From positions 1,554,661 to 1,618,660 of the forward strand of contig VWZW01007171.1 of the NCBI GenBank assembly GCA_013397115.1: 64,000 nucleotides of DNA, given 5' to 3'. Numbering within the stretch: position 1 is the stretch's first letter; each line of letters begins with the position of its first letter. The DNA comes from Edolisoma coerulescens. Lineage: Eukaryota; Chordata; Aves; Passeriformes; Campephagidae. Both the position numbers and the translations under genes were made by a program. The notes under the pieces were generated by a model. The model saw nothing but the letters and a program-made list of their open reading frames with translations, ran no database searches and was not told where the DNA came from. Shown piece after piece: positions 36,331 through 46,806 of this stretch.

Positions 36331-39300
36331 CTGGAGGAGAAAAAAAAGTAAAAAAAGAAAATCACCACAACAAGAAAATCCCTGAGCATAAAAAAATTAG
36401 GCAAATCTCATTTCATAGCATGGTACTGCATAAGGACTAACTTAGATGAGCACTGTTTAAAAATTACATCAGAGGCCCAAGAATTCACGTAAGCATCTTC
36501 CCCAACTTTGCTTCAGGTCCTAAATGTTAAAATACTATTTTAAAGCTCTAAAGGCAATAATAATGTTTTTCTTTTTTAGTTGTTTGTTTTTTTTTTTCTT
36601 ATTGTGGTTTGGGGTTTTTTATTTGTTTTACTGTGGGTTTTTTTCAAACTCTAGGGAATTTGAACTGTTTTACAAAAGATACAGTAATTTTACTGGCACT
36701 TGAAGAGAAGTGGTTACACAAAGACTAGCTAGCATCTTCTATTGCATTAAAGATGATTGTAAATCAGCAATTCAATTCTGACAACTAAACTTCACAATTT
36801 ATAAAAATGGACAATTTTTTTTGATAGATAGAAATCTTAGCGGAAAAAGACAATGTTAACAGGACTTCAAACACAAGTTGATACTAAAAGAGAGACAATT
36901 TGAAGCTTATCCTTTTTTAGCCACTTTCTTTTCTCCTCCTTCACATAAACTACATCACCACATGATTTCATTTAAGATCAATATGCAAACAAGCTTTTAG
37001 GTATGTCAGTCAGTGAAACAAAAATACGAAAACAGTGTGTGTCTTATTTTTTTCTAGTAGATCTGATTATGAAAAGACCAATCTGAAGAATTTGTACTCA
37101 TGTGAAACTGTGTACATGTTTAGCCTGGGAACTAAAAGACAAAACAAAAAAACCACAGAGAACAAAGAAGAAACACAAAAATAAGCAATTTTAACTTTGC
37201 CAATTAAATATAGGCCAGGCAAAAATCCCAAACAGACCAAGCAGCCAAAAAAAAAAAAAAAACCCTCACAAAACCAAACCAGCAAAAAAAACAGGAAAAG
37301 AGGAAAAAGGAAGAAAAAAAAAAGGAAAAAAAGAGGCCAGGCTGAAAAAATGTATTACGATAAAAAAGATAATTTCAAAGTATATGTTCCTAAAAGTATG
37401 CATGTAGTCTGAAGTACCCTAAGTACATTAAACTTTGTGATTCAATTTTATACGAAACTTCAGTCTTAAAAAGACTGGAAAATTTATACAGAAATAGCAT
37501 TCATTTGGTTACCTTTACTCTTTCAAAGACCATATTTAACATCATGTCAGTCTTAGGGATTTTGTGAAAAGGAAGCATTTCCCTTTCTTTGTTCTATCAG
37601 CAGCTGAAAACACTTTCTCAGACTATGTATTTTAACTAGACAATTCTCTTACAAAATACATCAAGTAAATGTTCCCCAAATCCTCACCTAGCAGAACTGC
37701 CATTAAGGTCGCAGGAAACGCACCAAAACAAGTCTCAGGACAGTTGCTTAAAGGAAGACTCTTAGTTCCATTGAAAAGCCTCCTTGTCTATCAGTCCCTG
37801 CCCTCACACTCAGGTCAATATTCAAATAAAAACCCTTGCAAGCTAATGTAGAATGGTTACTGATACTGAAACGCTGGCAACTATCACTGCTCTTGAGCCA
37901 CAAACATTCTTAATTTAGAACAAGAAACAGAATGAAATGTTTTATGAAGAATCATTAAGCATTTCTGGGAAGACATCCTTCACTTGCTCAGTAATACATA
38001 AAGCAAGGTAGTGGGGAGCAACATGCAAATACAGCAATTCTTTGCTCTCAGTTTCCAAAGGCAGTTTGGGGCCTCAGCTTATTGTTCCTCTACAGTAAGT
38101 CAGGAACACTCTAGCCAAAAATTCTTTCCCAAAATAAGAACTCTTTCCCATATCTTTCTGAATACTCAGTCTATGTAGAAAGTTAAGGTTTGGGGCAAGT
38201 AAGAGAACCAGAGGTCAAGTCCAAAGATATTGTTGATTTGCTGAGGCGGTCACTAAGAGCATATGACTCGATGTTTAGAAAAGTGCAGTGAGAAGAAAAT
38301 AATGCCAGAGAGAGAAGTGAGACCCCAGGAAAATAAGTTCACAGTATCACAGACATGAAGCACTGGCATCTCTTTTCTTTTGATAGCAGGAAAATGATGC
38401 ATGTATTAAAAATAAGAACAGAATATTACTTTTCCAAACTGGATAAATCTATCTGGCATTTTTCAGATATACATTGCTGATGCCAAAATAATTTAGAGAA
38501 GCCATTGGTATGTTCTTGGCAACACAAATGCATAAAAAGGTTGTTACCTGTGTAACTGTACTGTCCACCTTTGTAGGTGTACTATGACTGATCTGTGGTC
38601 ACATGCAAATCAAGAGAGAATGAAGAGGTGGATAAAAGACAACTTTTCTTTGGGGTCAAAACACCCAGCTTATCTGTAACGGCATAGAAGCATGGGGCAG
38701 CAAAGTCCAGTTCCAAAGCTACAGCTCCCTGTTACAATAGCAGCACAAGAATGTGAGGGATATATTGAACTGGGGCAGGGTGGGTTAAAGGAAAGATATT
38801 TCTTGCTAAATTACCACTGCCACAACTTGCAAGATTTTCTATTTTTGTATTTGAGAGATTTAACAAGATTACTTTTCACTCCACAGAGTCAAAAGAGTCT
38901 AGACAGCAATTGCAGCTGTCCAAGAAGACAGACTACTTCATGACTAAAAATAAATTGTTTTGCAAAATTAATTAGCCACATATTTCAGTTTCACCAATTT
39001 AGCTTTAAATCCAGTCCTTCCATTCCTTCCACCTCCAAAGTGAGGATCCAGTGAAGATAATGACATGCTAGAAGAGAACTAGCACAGGTTTGATCAAGAT
39101 TAGGTGCCTGTGTAACACAGTATTTTTATGTAACCAATAGCATAAGTTTGTGAAAGACAAGATGGACTAGTCTTTGTAGGGTATCTTTGGCAGCCTAGAG
39201 TCCTGCGTCTTAGGTTAAAGGTTAGGGACAGGAAAGAGAAATACGTAGTTTGAAACGAATATATTCCAAAGCCAGTATTTCTGTACAGGTAATAAAAGAC

Positions 39301-42300
39301 TTTAAAAAGAACATTAAGAGTAATTGCATAGGAAAGAACTTAGAATCATAATATTCTCATAAGAAACTTAAAATTTTCTATAGTAAATGCTTCTGTAATT
39401 TCCAATTAAAAAAAGATATTGAACCTCCACGCAAAGCATGGGAAGTTGTTCTTCCTTTACATTACAGAATCACATAAGTGTTTTGTGTCAGTCCTGCTGA
39501 CAAACTGTTTTGATGGACAGGAACTCTGTTTTTTAAATAAAACTATGATTATATTACAGATAATTAGAAAATATGTATTACATCAGTAGTTGGTTAGCTT
39601 TGTACTACAAAACAAAAAAAAAAAAGATAGAAATAGATTACCTCATCATCTGGGGAAGAGAAAATAGTTGGCACAGCAGTATGTTTCAAGTACCGTATCC
39701 CCCACCGCACATCCAGGGAATCGGGGGTAAAATGATCACTGCAGAGGAGCTGGTGCTTACTTGGAGTCCAAGAATCTCGCTTCATATTCCGCAACCATTT
39801 CTCAAGTCTCTCTTTATCATGAAGTGGAAATCTTTTTAAAGTTGAAAAGACAAACAAGAACACATACAAAACCCCCCCTGTTATTGTTGTCTTTCTTTGA
39901 TTTAATTAAGAATTTCTCATTGTTACTTACAAGGTATAGCCTTCCCTTAGAAAAGATTAAAATAATCCTTTTTCAAAAATTTTAAATATTAAATTCTAAT
40001 CTGGATGTCATGTACATGTTAATCCAATCATTATCCAAATTATTTCTAGTTGGGTATTTACTCTGGAGTTCAGAAGCAGAATTTCTGATTGCTGCTAGCC
40101 AAGGGTTTCAGAATCCATGTCCACGATGTTTTGAAAGGTTTGATCCTACAACGCTTGCTCAGAAACCAGTTCTGCTGAACAGAGATGAAATACTGAGGCA
40201 TAATTTAAAGAAAGTTAAGACTGGCCCTCATTTTATTAATAGTATTTCTAGGGCTTATTTGTCTTTCTAGACACAACTAGTATTTTCTGTTTAACAGACT
40301 ACCTCCTAATACATGCCTCTCTTTGGATTATCAGATAATTTGGCAATGTGAATATTTCCAAAACAGGATTTAAATTTTGTTCAAAAAGTAAATGCACACA
40401 GATGCAAAGCATTTCTATATTCTGTGTTTCAGTAATTAAGTTTTCTCACAGCTTTAGGAGCCCACATCATATTTTATAATTTACAATTAACTTTTCAATC
40501 ATCTAACCTACCTTAAAATGATAAGTGTACACTTCCGTAGAAAAAAAATTAATTTTGAAAATACATGCAAATAGTCAGACAAATTACATCAGAAAGAGAA
40601 CTAAATTAAAGGGAAAGTGTGTGAAGATATCTAATTTACTTAACTAATCACAATACACAAATTAAAGGGAAATTAAAGGCTTCTTATGATGCATGCACAG
40701 TCAAGCAGTGATGGTAACAGGAACATGAATATTCAGACCACTCTTGTCTCTCACCTTGTCTCAGACAGGTATCAGAGTATTTGAAATGTGCTTCTATATT
40801 TCTCTGGTGCATATCAATTTTATTTTAACTCCAGCATATAATCACATATGATGCATAATCCATAAGTTGAATTCTGAGCACTGTTAAGTGACTACTGTTC
40901 AGAAAACAATATTCCTGAGAATCATGAGCAATAATAATTACAAAAAAAAAAATCTCTGCTTTTGTGATCCCACTCTCAAATCTCTGAAGCTGCAGGTTTC
41001 CTCTAAAAGCCACACATAGCAATGTGTGTGCCACTCTTATGCAGGCCCTGTGTTCCAAGACAGGTGATTTTGAGAGAAAGATGGCTGAAATTCACAGCAT
41101 AAAGGGGCATGTCTTTACTCCTTCCCCAATGTTTTGAATTTATTGCCATGTAAGTCTTCAAATTACCAAGGAAACAGAGCAAGCTTTTGATGCATCCAGC
41201 TCTGAATATCTGCAGGAATGCAAGGAATAATGCTGGTAAGAACACATTAACCTTTGAGGGACAAGTTAGAGGTTGAGGCTTTCCAAATCCTGTCTGCTTA
41301 GATCATGTACACCCAATGGCAGCGTTGCATGTATGACAGAGCATGCTCCTCGAGTAACACAGCTCAACCTGGGTGTTACCAAGGAGGTCCAAAAAAGCCT
41401 CTCAGGAAGACGATGGCTTCGTTTCATTGAAGATCATGTCGCCAATCACACCCTCTCCAAGGCCTTGAGAACACTTGTTCTCACTGCAGTTACCCTCACA
41501 ACACAGGACCCAGTGCTCTAACCAGACTCAGCCAGCTTCAGATGGAAAACAAAATAATCAGTAGCAAGAGACAGAGACAGGTCTGACAGTGAAAGTTATT
41601 ATTTTAGCTTAAGGGCAACTTCGCCAAATCCTGCTTATGCTTCAACACCCCTTTACTCATGAACATGATCTGCTCTCTGGTGTAAAGAAGACACAAAAAA
41701 AAAAGGGGGAAATGGAAAGAGGAAGTGGACAGAATTTATTTAGCAGCTGCTATCACTACACAAGTCAGAGAAGTGAAGAAATAAAACAAAGAAGGGCAGT
41801 TAGGCCAGTTGAGATTAGGTGACAAAAGGCTTGGAAGGGGCTCAGATCTCAACCACAGAGCAGCAAAGGACTTCTTCAGTGGTGGTAAGAGGCAAGGGAA
41901 TAAAATTTGCAATTCATGTCAGTAGTAGATGCTAATATAGGGCAAGAGAAATCTATAAATCAAATCTCAGTACCCCTTCTACAGGAGCATGAAACTCAGA
42001 ATGAAGCACAGCTCAAAGGCTAGATAAAACAGCTATGTTTTGGCAATCATCTCCATACTGATGCTATAAATTTGAATATAAACGTGACTCAGTGTTCAAA
42101 TTTGTTTTGATTATCCATGTGGCACTCATGCTCTCTAAAGCATAAGGGAAAAGAAATTTGGAATGACACATTCCATATTAGAGATGTGCCAGGGAAACAA
42201 GCTTTCCTTCAATCCAAAAGAAAACTTCTTCCAAAGCAGTCTTCCTGTGGGTCTTCCTACACAGCCTTCCTGATCTTGGAATAACTATGACTACTCAGAA

Positions 42301-43333
42301 ACTGAAAGAGAACTTAGTTTGAGGTACAAATTTTACCACAAAAGATTTTGAGGCTAATTGTGAAATCTATTTTTCAAGTTTTTCTTAAACTGCTTCTGTT
42401 GACTAACGGTTCCATACTATTCTAAACACATGCATTAATATTTAGTTACCTGCACTATGCTTCTCTCAGGATTGTGAAATACTGTTTGTAACTGAGCATC
42501 CTGGGAAGAGACAGCCACGTAACCACAACAGCCCAGAGGTTACTGCCGGCCTGGGATGGCGATTGATCCATGCAGTACAGTGGGCAGTATAGTGCAGCCA
42601 CCATAAACTGGTTTTGGGCAACCGAGCTAGCTAGGTTCCAGCTAACTCAACTGCTTCCAAACAAACAGCAGTACCTCTGTTCACAGCTCAGCAAAGGTAA
42701 CAATTCTAGTGGGAAAGTTTAATTTTAAGGAATCAATATATGTTTACTTGCTTACTCTTCCAGGCCCTTCGCCTGGCATGTAAACTATCATACACAAGAC
42801 ACTTCACCATTAAGCCAAAGGCTGCACTACTGCCTGCCCTGCTGGAACGTCCCTTCCAAACAGGCAGCAGCGAAACAGAGTCAGAAGCGCAAATTTTATT
42901 ATTTTAGTCGAATCTCCTTACTCTTCACGGACCCTCAGCACCTATTCCAGAGTTCTTGGACACTGCGGTAACATCGCCCCCTGCCCTAAGTTCCGTCCGT
43001 CTTGTGCGAGGGACGGTGTGTGTGATTACGTCCCAGCCGTCTACTCTTTATTCCCTACACCTTCCCTTCCCCCAGAGGGGTCAGAGTTATCTCCCTCCAG
43101 CCTCCCGGGACCAGGCGGGGCTCCAAGGCGACCACCAGCGTGGTCGACCCGTGGCGTTGAGTCTTTCGGCCATTTACTTCCGCAGTGGGGCTCACTACCA
43201 CCCCCACGGCCAGCGCTCACCCAGACCTGCCCCGCTCCGCTGCCACTCACGGGTAGAAGCTGAGCTTGCGCTGGTCCCTGGCGCTCTGGCCGCCGCGGTT
43301 CTTGCAGTGAGTGGCGGCGCAGTACCGCGGCAT
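35392..43333 (-). CDS. THAP5: THAP domain-containing protein 5 (three coding exons, 403 aa)
   Basis: THAP5 is a nuclear protein with a THAP-type zinc finger for sequence-specific DNA binding. In human it is linked to cell-cycle control and is an HtrA2/Omi target. The coding exons are 43333-43251, 39831-39642 and 36330-35392. All junctions are GT-AG and the reading frame joins exactly (83, 190 and 939 nt). The C2CH finger is C5-X4-C10 ... C58-X2-H61, followed by the family signature AVPTIF at 80-85. Residues 92 to about 310 are acidic, Ser/Thr/Gln-rich and probably disordered. An EHSY motif (HCF-1-binding consensus D/E-H-x-Y) precedes a Leu/Lys/Glu-rich coiled coil (HLWQKISKLHSKITLLEMQE onward) reaching almost to the C terminus. 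The human protein is 395 aa, so the length fits. The start MPRYCAA is fixed by zinc ligand C5. The gene is head to head with DNAJB9. Confidence 0.97.
36331..39641 (-). other. THAP5: THAP5 intron 2
   Basis: A 3.3-kb intron bounded by GT (39641-39640) and AG (36332-36331) on the minus strand. It contains homopolymer-rich stretches: T-rich at about 36570-36650, and A-rich at 37247-37345, which includes a 16-A run at 37247-37262. I saw no other gene inside it. Confidence 0.9.
39642..39831 (-). CDS. THAP5: THAP5 coding exon 2 (rest of the THAP finger)
   Basis: A 190-nt exon encoding the core of the THAP domain: FPLHDKERLEKWLRN, the zinc ligands C58 and H61 in LCSDHF, then YLKHTAVPTIF. The acceptor (TTTAAAAAG) has a poor pyrimidine tract. 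The donor is GAG|GTAATC. It starts at codon position 3 (splitting a Pro codon) and ends in phase 0. Confidence 0.96.
39832..43250 (-). other. THAP5: THAP5 intron 1
   Basis: A 3.4-kb intron that starts with a consensus GTGAGT donor (43250-43245) inside the CpG island. It shows no recognisable repeat family. An A/G-rich purine tract lies at about 41692-41730. Confidence 0.9.
43251..43333 (-). CDS. THAP5: THAP5 coding exon 1
   Basis: Encodes residues 1-27 and two bases of codon 28 (MPRYCAATHCKNRGGQSARD and on to LSFY). It contains the first two zinc ligands (C5 and C10) of the THAP finger. It ends at a GTGAGT donor. It lies in the GC-rich island about 120 bp from the promoter motif pair. Confidence 0.96.
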
Positions 43334-43455
43334 GGCGGCCACCCAGGGCCGGGCGGGCGCGGCGGGCCGGGACTGGCCGGGGCGGGCCGGGGGCGGCACC
43401 GCCTCCTCACAGCGCCCCCAACGGCGGGTGGCGGCAGCGCCGCGGGTGCGACCTC

Positions 43456-43477
43456 CCACGTGCACGACATCACGTGG
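43456..43477. promoter_or_regulatory. Inverted CACGTG pair in the divergent promoter
   Basis: CCACGTG (43456-43462) and CACGTGG (43471-43477) form a perfect inverted repeat around an 8-base spacer. Each has an E-box/ACGT core, of the type bound by bHLH-zip factors (USF, MYC/MAX, TFEB) and, in CCACG context, by the XBP1/ATF6 family. DNAJB9 is a known XBP1 target, which makes this a candidate stress-response element. No factor can be assigned from sequence alone. Confidence 0.6.
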
Positions 43478-43487
43478 GCCCGGGCGA

Positions 43488-43492
43488 CCAAT
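43488..43492 (+). promoter_or_regulatory. CCAAT box (NF-Y type)
   Basis: GACCAATGG lies 10 bases downstream of the CACGTGG motif, between the two genes. NF-Y boxes are frequent in bidirectional promoters and are half of the ER stress response element. The spacing and orientation here (CGTGG-N10-CCAAT) do not match the canonical CCAAT-N9-CCACG. Confidence 0.55.
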
Positions 43493-43499
43493 GGCGCAG

Positions 43500-43607
43500 C
43501 GCTTCGTGTAGGACCCGCGGGGGGCCGGACTGCGCCAGCGCCGGGCGCGGGCGGGCGGGAACGGCGGTGGCGCTGAGGGGCGGCGGGGAAGCGGGGCTCG
43601 CGCTGAG
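43500..43607 (+). other. DNAJB9: Probable non-coding first exon of DNAJB9
   Basis: DNAJB9 coding starts in an exon with a proper acceptor (46577-46578), so an upstream leader exon is needed. The best donor in the island is CTGAG|GTGAGG at 43607/43608. The exon start is unknown; 43500 is only a guess, placed just after the CCAAT box. Confidence 0.5.
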
Positions 43608-46578
43608 GTGAGGACGGCGGAGAAGGGCCGCGGCCGCTGGGTGAGGGCTCGGGGGAAGTGGAGGGTTGCTGGAGTGAAGGCGAACGCGGAGAGGTCGGGG
43701 GAGCGCTGGGAAGCTTGGAGGCAGCGTGGGAAACTGGGGGGCGGGCGGGGGGGNNNNNNNNNNNNNNNGGGGGCACTGGGGGTCGGTCGAGGGCGTTTAT
43801 TTGGAGTTTGGGCCTCTCTGGGCCAGACTGCGGTGGTGTTTCCGAGCCTGGCCGCACTGGAGGTGGGACAGCGTCGCTCAGTGTGGCTGTTAGCGGTTGC
43901 CCAGCTCTGGCCTGGCCCCGCCTGATGGTGCGGTCCGGCTTCAGCGAGGTCTTCAGGGGTCTAGATAGGCAGGGCGATGCCAGGATGACTCTTTCGTTTC
44001 CCTGTGCTCCAGGGCAAGATTCAAGAACCTTCTCCTATATTTGCTTTCGAGCCAGTATAGGAGAGGCCAAGACAAGTACAAGTCCCTCAGTTTGACAGAC
44101 TTGCCTGCGTGAGGACTGGGAGACTTGCTTACTCATCGGATTAGTCGTGACAGGAGAACCGAGGGAAGACTTTGGTAACTTTGTTAATATTAGTAAATTG
44201 TTTGCAGAAATAGTTGTAAGATGTGAACATTCCGCAGGTTAGTGTATAGCAATTCTGTATTCAGAGCGGTAGCAGAACACTAGTAATGCTTTGGGTTCTC
44301 TAGGTACATGAGACTTTGAATATAAGCATTTATCCAAGATTTTAGTTAATTACTTTCAAAGAAGGATGGAATAGGGTATTTGTGTTACAAGGTGAAGTAG
44401 CTTCTTATTTTCTGTATGTGACAGATTTTATTCTAGTATATCATCCTCAAACATCACTTCATTGTGAAGCTATTGATAAATGTTCATAAACTAATGAAAA
44501 ACTGATTGTTATCACCTCTGCAGTACTTTGGATAAACATTAGACAGTGCACTTCTTATACGAAGGTGAATAGTAGTTGAGATCTGTAACTGCTCACCCAG
44601 CAGAGTTTAGTCGTTAATATGTGGCATAAGGTCTTTAACTTCATTGGTAGATGTACCTAAATAAAGTGTAGCTGTTCATAATTATTAGAAGAATTCTGGA
44701 ATGTGGTTTAAGTAGCTACAGTGCATGGCCTGGAAAGAGCAACTTGCCTGTCCCTTTTTGATTGAGAAACCGAGGGTGAAGAGACACAAGCAAAATAAGT
44801 ATTTAAAAGAGACTTTGTTTTGCAGAGGATTGTAAAAGTAGTTGGATGCACATGTATGTAGTTCTTAGTGCCCAAGCTGTAAAATTTCAGGTTAGTAAGT
44901 GGTGAGAGAAGATACGTGGGAAAATCTTGTAATAAAAATACGTCTGATATTGTGCATGAAGAATACTGGAAAGAACTGTGCATTTGGTATCTAAGTACAC
45001 TGATCAAAATACAATTTGTTTCAACTGCTGCCCCTTAACACTTGATATCATGCAGGCTGCTGGCCAAATAAATGCTTAAGAGGGCATGGGTAGATTAATC
45101 TTGCAAGCCTTTTGCTCTCGTCTCACAGCATTCATTTTAGCCCACTGACTTGCCTATTAGAAATGGTATTCTTTTTTCCATTTTTGGTTCTTGCATTTTA
45201 ATTTTGCTTAGAGGGTATTGATTTTCAGGTAAATGCTTAATTTTCTTATATATCAGCTATTCATAGGTTTTGAATTCTGCCTGATAAATAGTGGGTCCTA
45301 TGCTGGCTAGTAAAAGTATTCTAACTTTAATGGTGCTCAGACTGTAAGTTTGTTTATTCAGCTTTCAGGAAAGTAACACCAGTCATCTCTGAGTTGTTCT
45401 TACATTGCATTCAAATCAGTGTAATCTGGTGGGGGGGACATGTTATGTCTGGAATGTTCAGGGCCTTGTCATACATCCTTCTGGTCAGGTGTCAGCCAGC
45501 ATTCTGTCTTTGAACATTTTCCTTTCTGCACTCTGTATTTTAAATATAATATGCACAGGCATATTATCTGCTCTCACCTTCTAGTAGGAACAGCTCACCC
45601 TGTCCTTCATGAAAATCATGAGACATCATGTGGCTCTGTGGAACTGGTTTTTTAAAATAATTTATATATGCCACAGTTTTTCCCTAAGTTCTCACATATT
45701 TGTTTCAAAATACATCTTTTTGACAGATGCTTTGTTGAAAAAAGAGTTACAACTTTTAATTCTTGTTGAAGATCCTTGTCTTATATAAAAGACTTTTTTT
45801 TGCCTTCAGTTCCAACACTGAGGGTTTCATAAGTAAACCTTTCTATGCAGTGGTATTTATCAGATGAATTCTTTGATATCAAAGATATGGTAGGTGTTTT
45901 TCTTTATAATGCAATCTGGTATGCGGATGAGCTAAGCCAGCCCATTTTTAAATAAAGGAGAAAGTGCTTTACTTGGCTGTACTCTGGAAATGAATGATTT
46001 ACTCTTTATCGTGTTCACCTTAGGTTGGTTAAATGAACTGAAGCTGAGCATGAGTGTCTAACAGTCTTGTCTTCCTGCACCTCACAGTCCTCTCTAGGCC
46101 AGTTGTGTTTTCAGGCTCCTATGGTTGCACCAGCTAATCAGTGAATTGGTCTTCCAGTAGAGAGTCAGTTTTTGCAGCCTGTGCTTAATTTAGAGCTGCT
46201 GTGTTTGTGGTCCGAGAACTCAAGGATTAATGTGAAGCTAGTTCAGGTATGGCAGCATGAAATGTTTGATGCAATGAAATATGCTATATATTTACTTTTG
46301 TACCTTTGTATGACAATGATCACTAAAGTGTAAAACAAAGATGAACACTAAAGTGGTTGTTACGCATGTGAAATGTGAATTTGCAGTATTTTCACTTATA
46401 TATTCTATGAGTATGAAAATAGCATAATGGAGTTTGACACTTGTAAAACAGTGCGCTTACAAGTCTGTCATTGACTCCTGAAATGTACTGGTCTTCCTCT
46501 GCCAGTTTACAGTTGTAACTAAGTTGTTGTGGAATGTAAAATAACTTGTTCTTCAAGTATATTTCCTTTTCTTTTTAG
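43608..46578 (+). other. DNAJB9: DNAJB9 intron 1 (probable)
   Basis: About 3 kb between the putative leader donor and the coding-exon acceptor CTTTTTAG. The first 350 bases are still CpG island and include the 15-N gap. The rest is AT-rich with no recognised repeat or gene. Confidence 0.6.
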
Positions 46579-46589
46579 GAACTGGAGAA

Positions 46590-46806
46590 ATGGCCACTAC
46601 ACAATCTGTCTTCACATTTGCTCTCTGCATTTTAATGATAACTGAATTAATACTGGCTACAGAGAGCTATTATGATATCTTAGGAGTTCCAAAAAATGCA
46701 TCTGACCGCCAGATTAAGAAGGCATTTCACAAGCTGGCTATGAAATACCACCCAGACAAAAATAAGAGTCCTGGTGCAGAAGCAAAATTTAGAGAAATTG
46801 CAGAAG
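46590..46806 (+). CDS. DNAJB9: DNAJB9 first coding exon (signal peptide and most of the J domain)
   Basis: Exon 46579-46806, with the start codon at 46590. The acceptor is CTTTTTAG|GAACTG and the donor is GAAG|GTAATA. It encodes the signal sequence and J-domain helices I-III through FREIAE, including HPD. It ends after the first base of codon 73. Reading on into the intron gives a stop within a few codons, which confirms that splicing is needed. Confidence 0.97.

Larger units (their letters stand above)
42940..43940. promoter_or_regulatory. CpG island and divergent THAP5/DNAJB9 promoter
   Basis: GC and CpG density rise sharply from about 42.94 kb and fall after 43.94 kb, in contrast to the AT-rich flanks. 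The THAP5 start codon (43333, minus) and the likely DNAJB9 first-exon donor (43607/43608, plus) are only about 275 bp apart. Both genes must therefore start inside this interval. There is no TATA box in the core. Known for such CpG-island pairs: dispersed start sites and co-expression. Inferred here: a shared nucleosome-free promoter. A gap of 15 undetermined bases sits at 43754-43768. Confidence 0.88.

Noticed and set aside
43195..43857. 220-codon minus-strand open frame across the CpG island
   Set aside because: It contains the N gap and is Pro/Ala/Arg/Ser-rich as expected from GC-rich DNA. It overlaps THAP5 exon 1 in a different frame, and several other frames are open in the same place.
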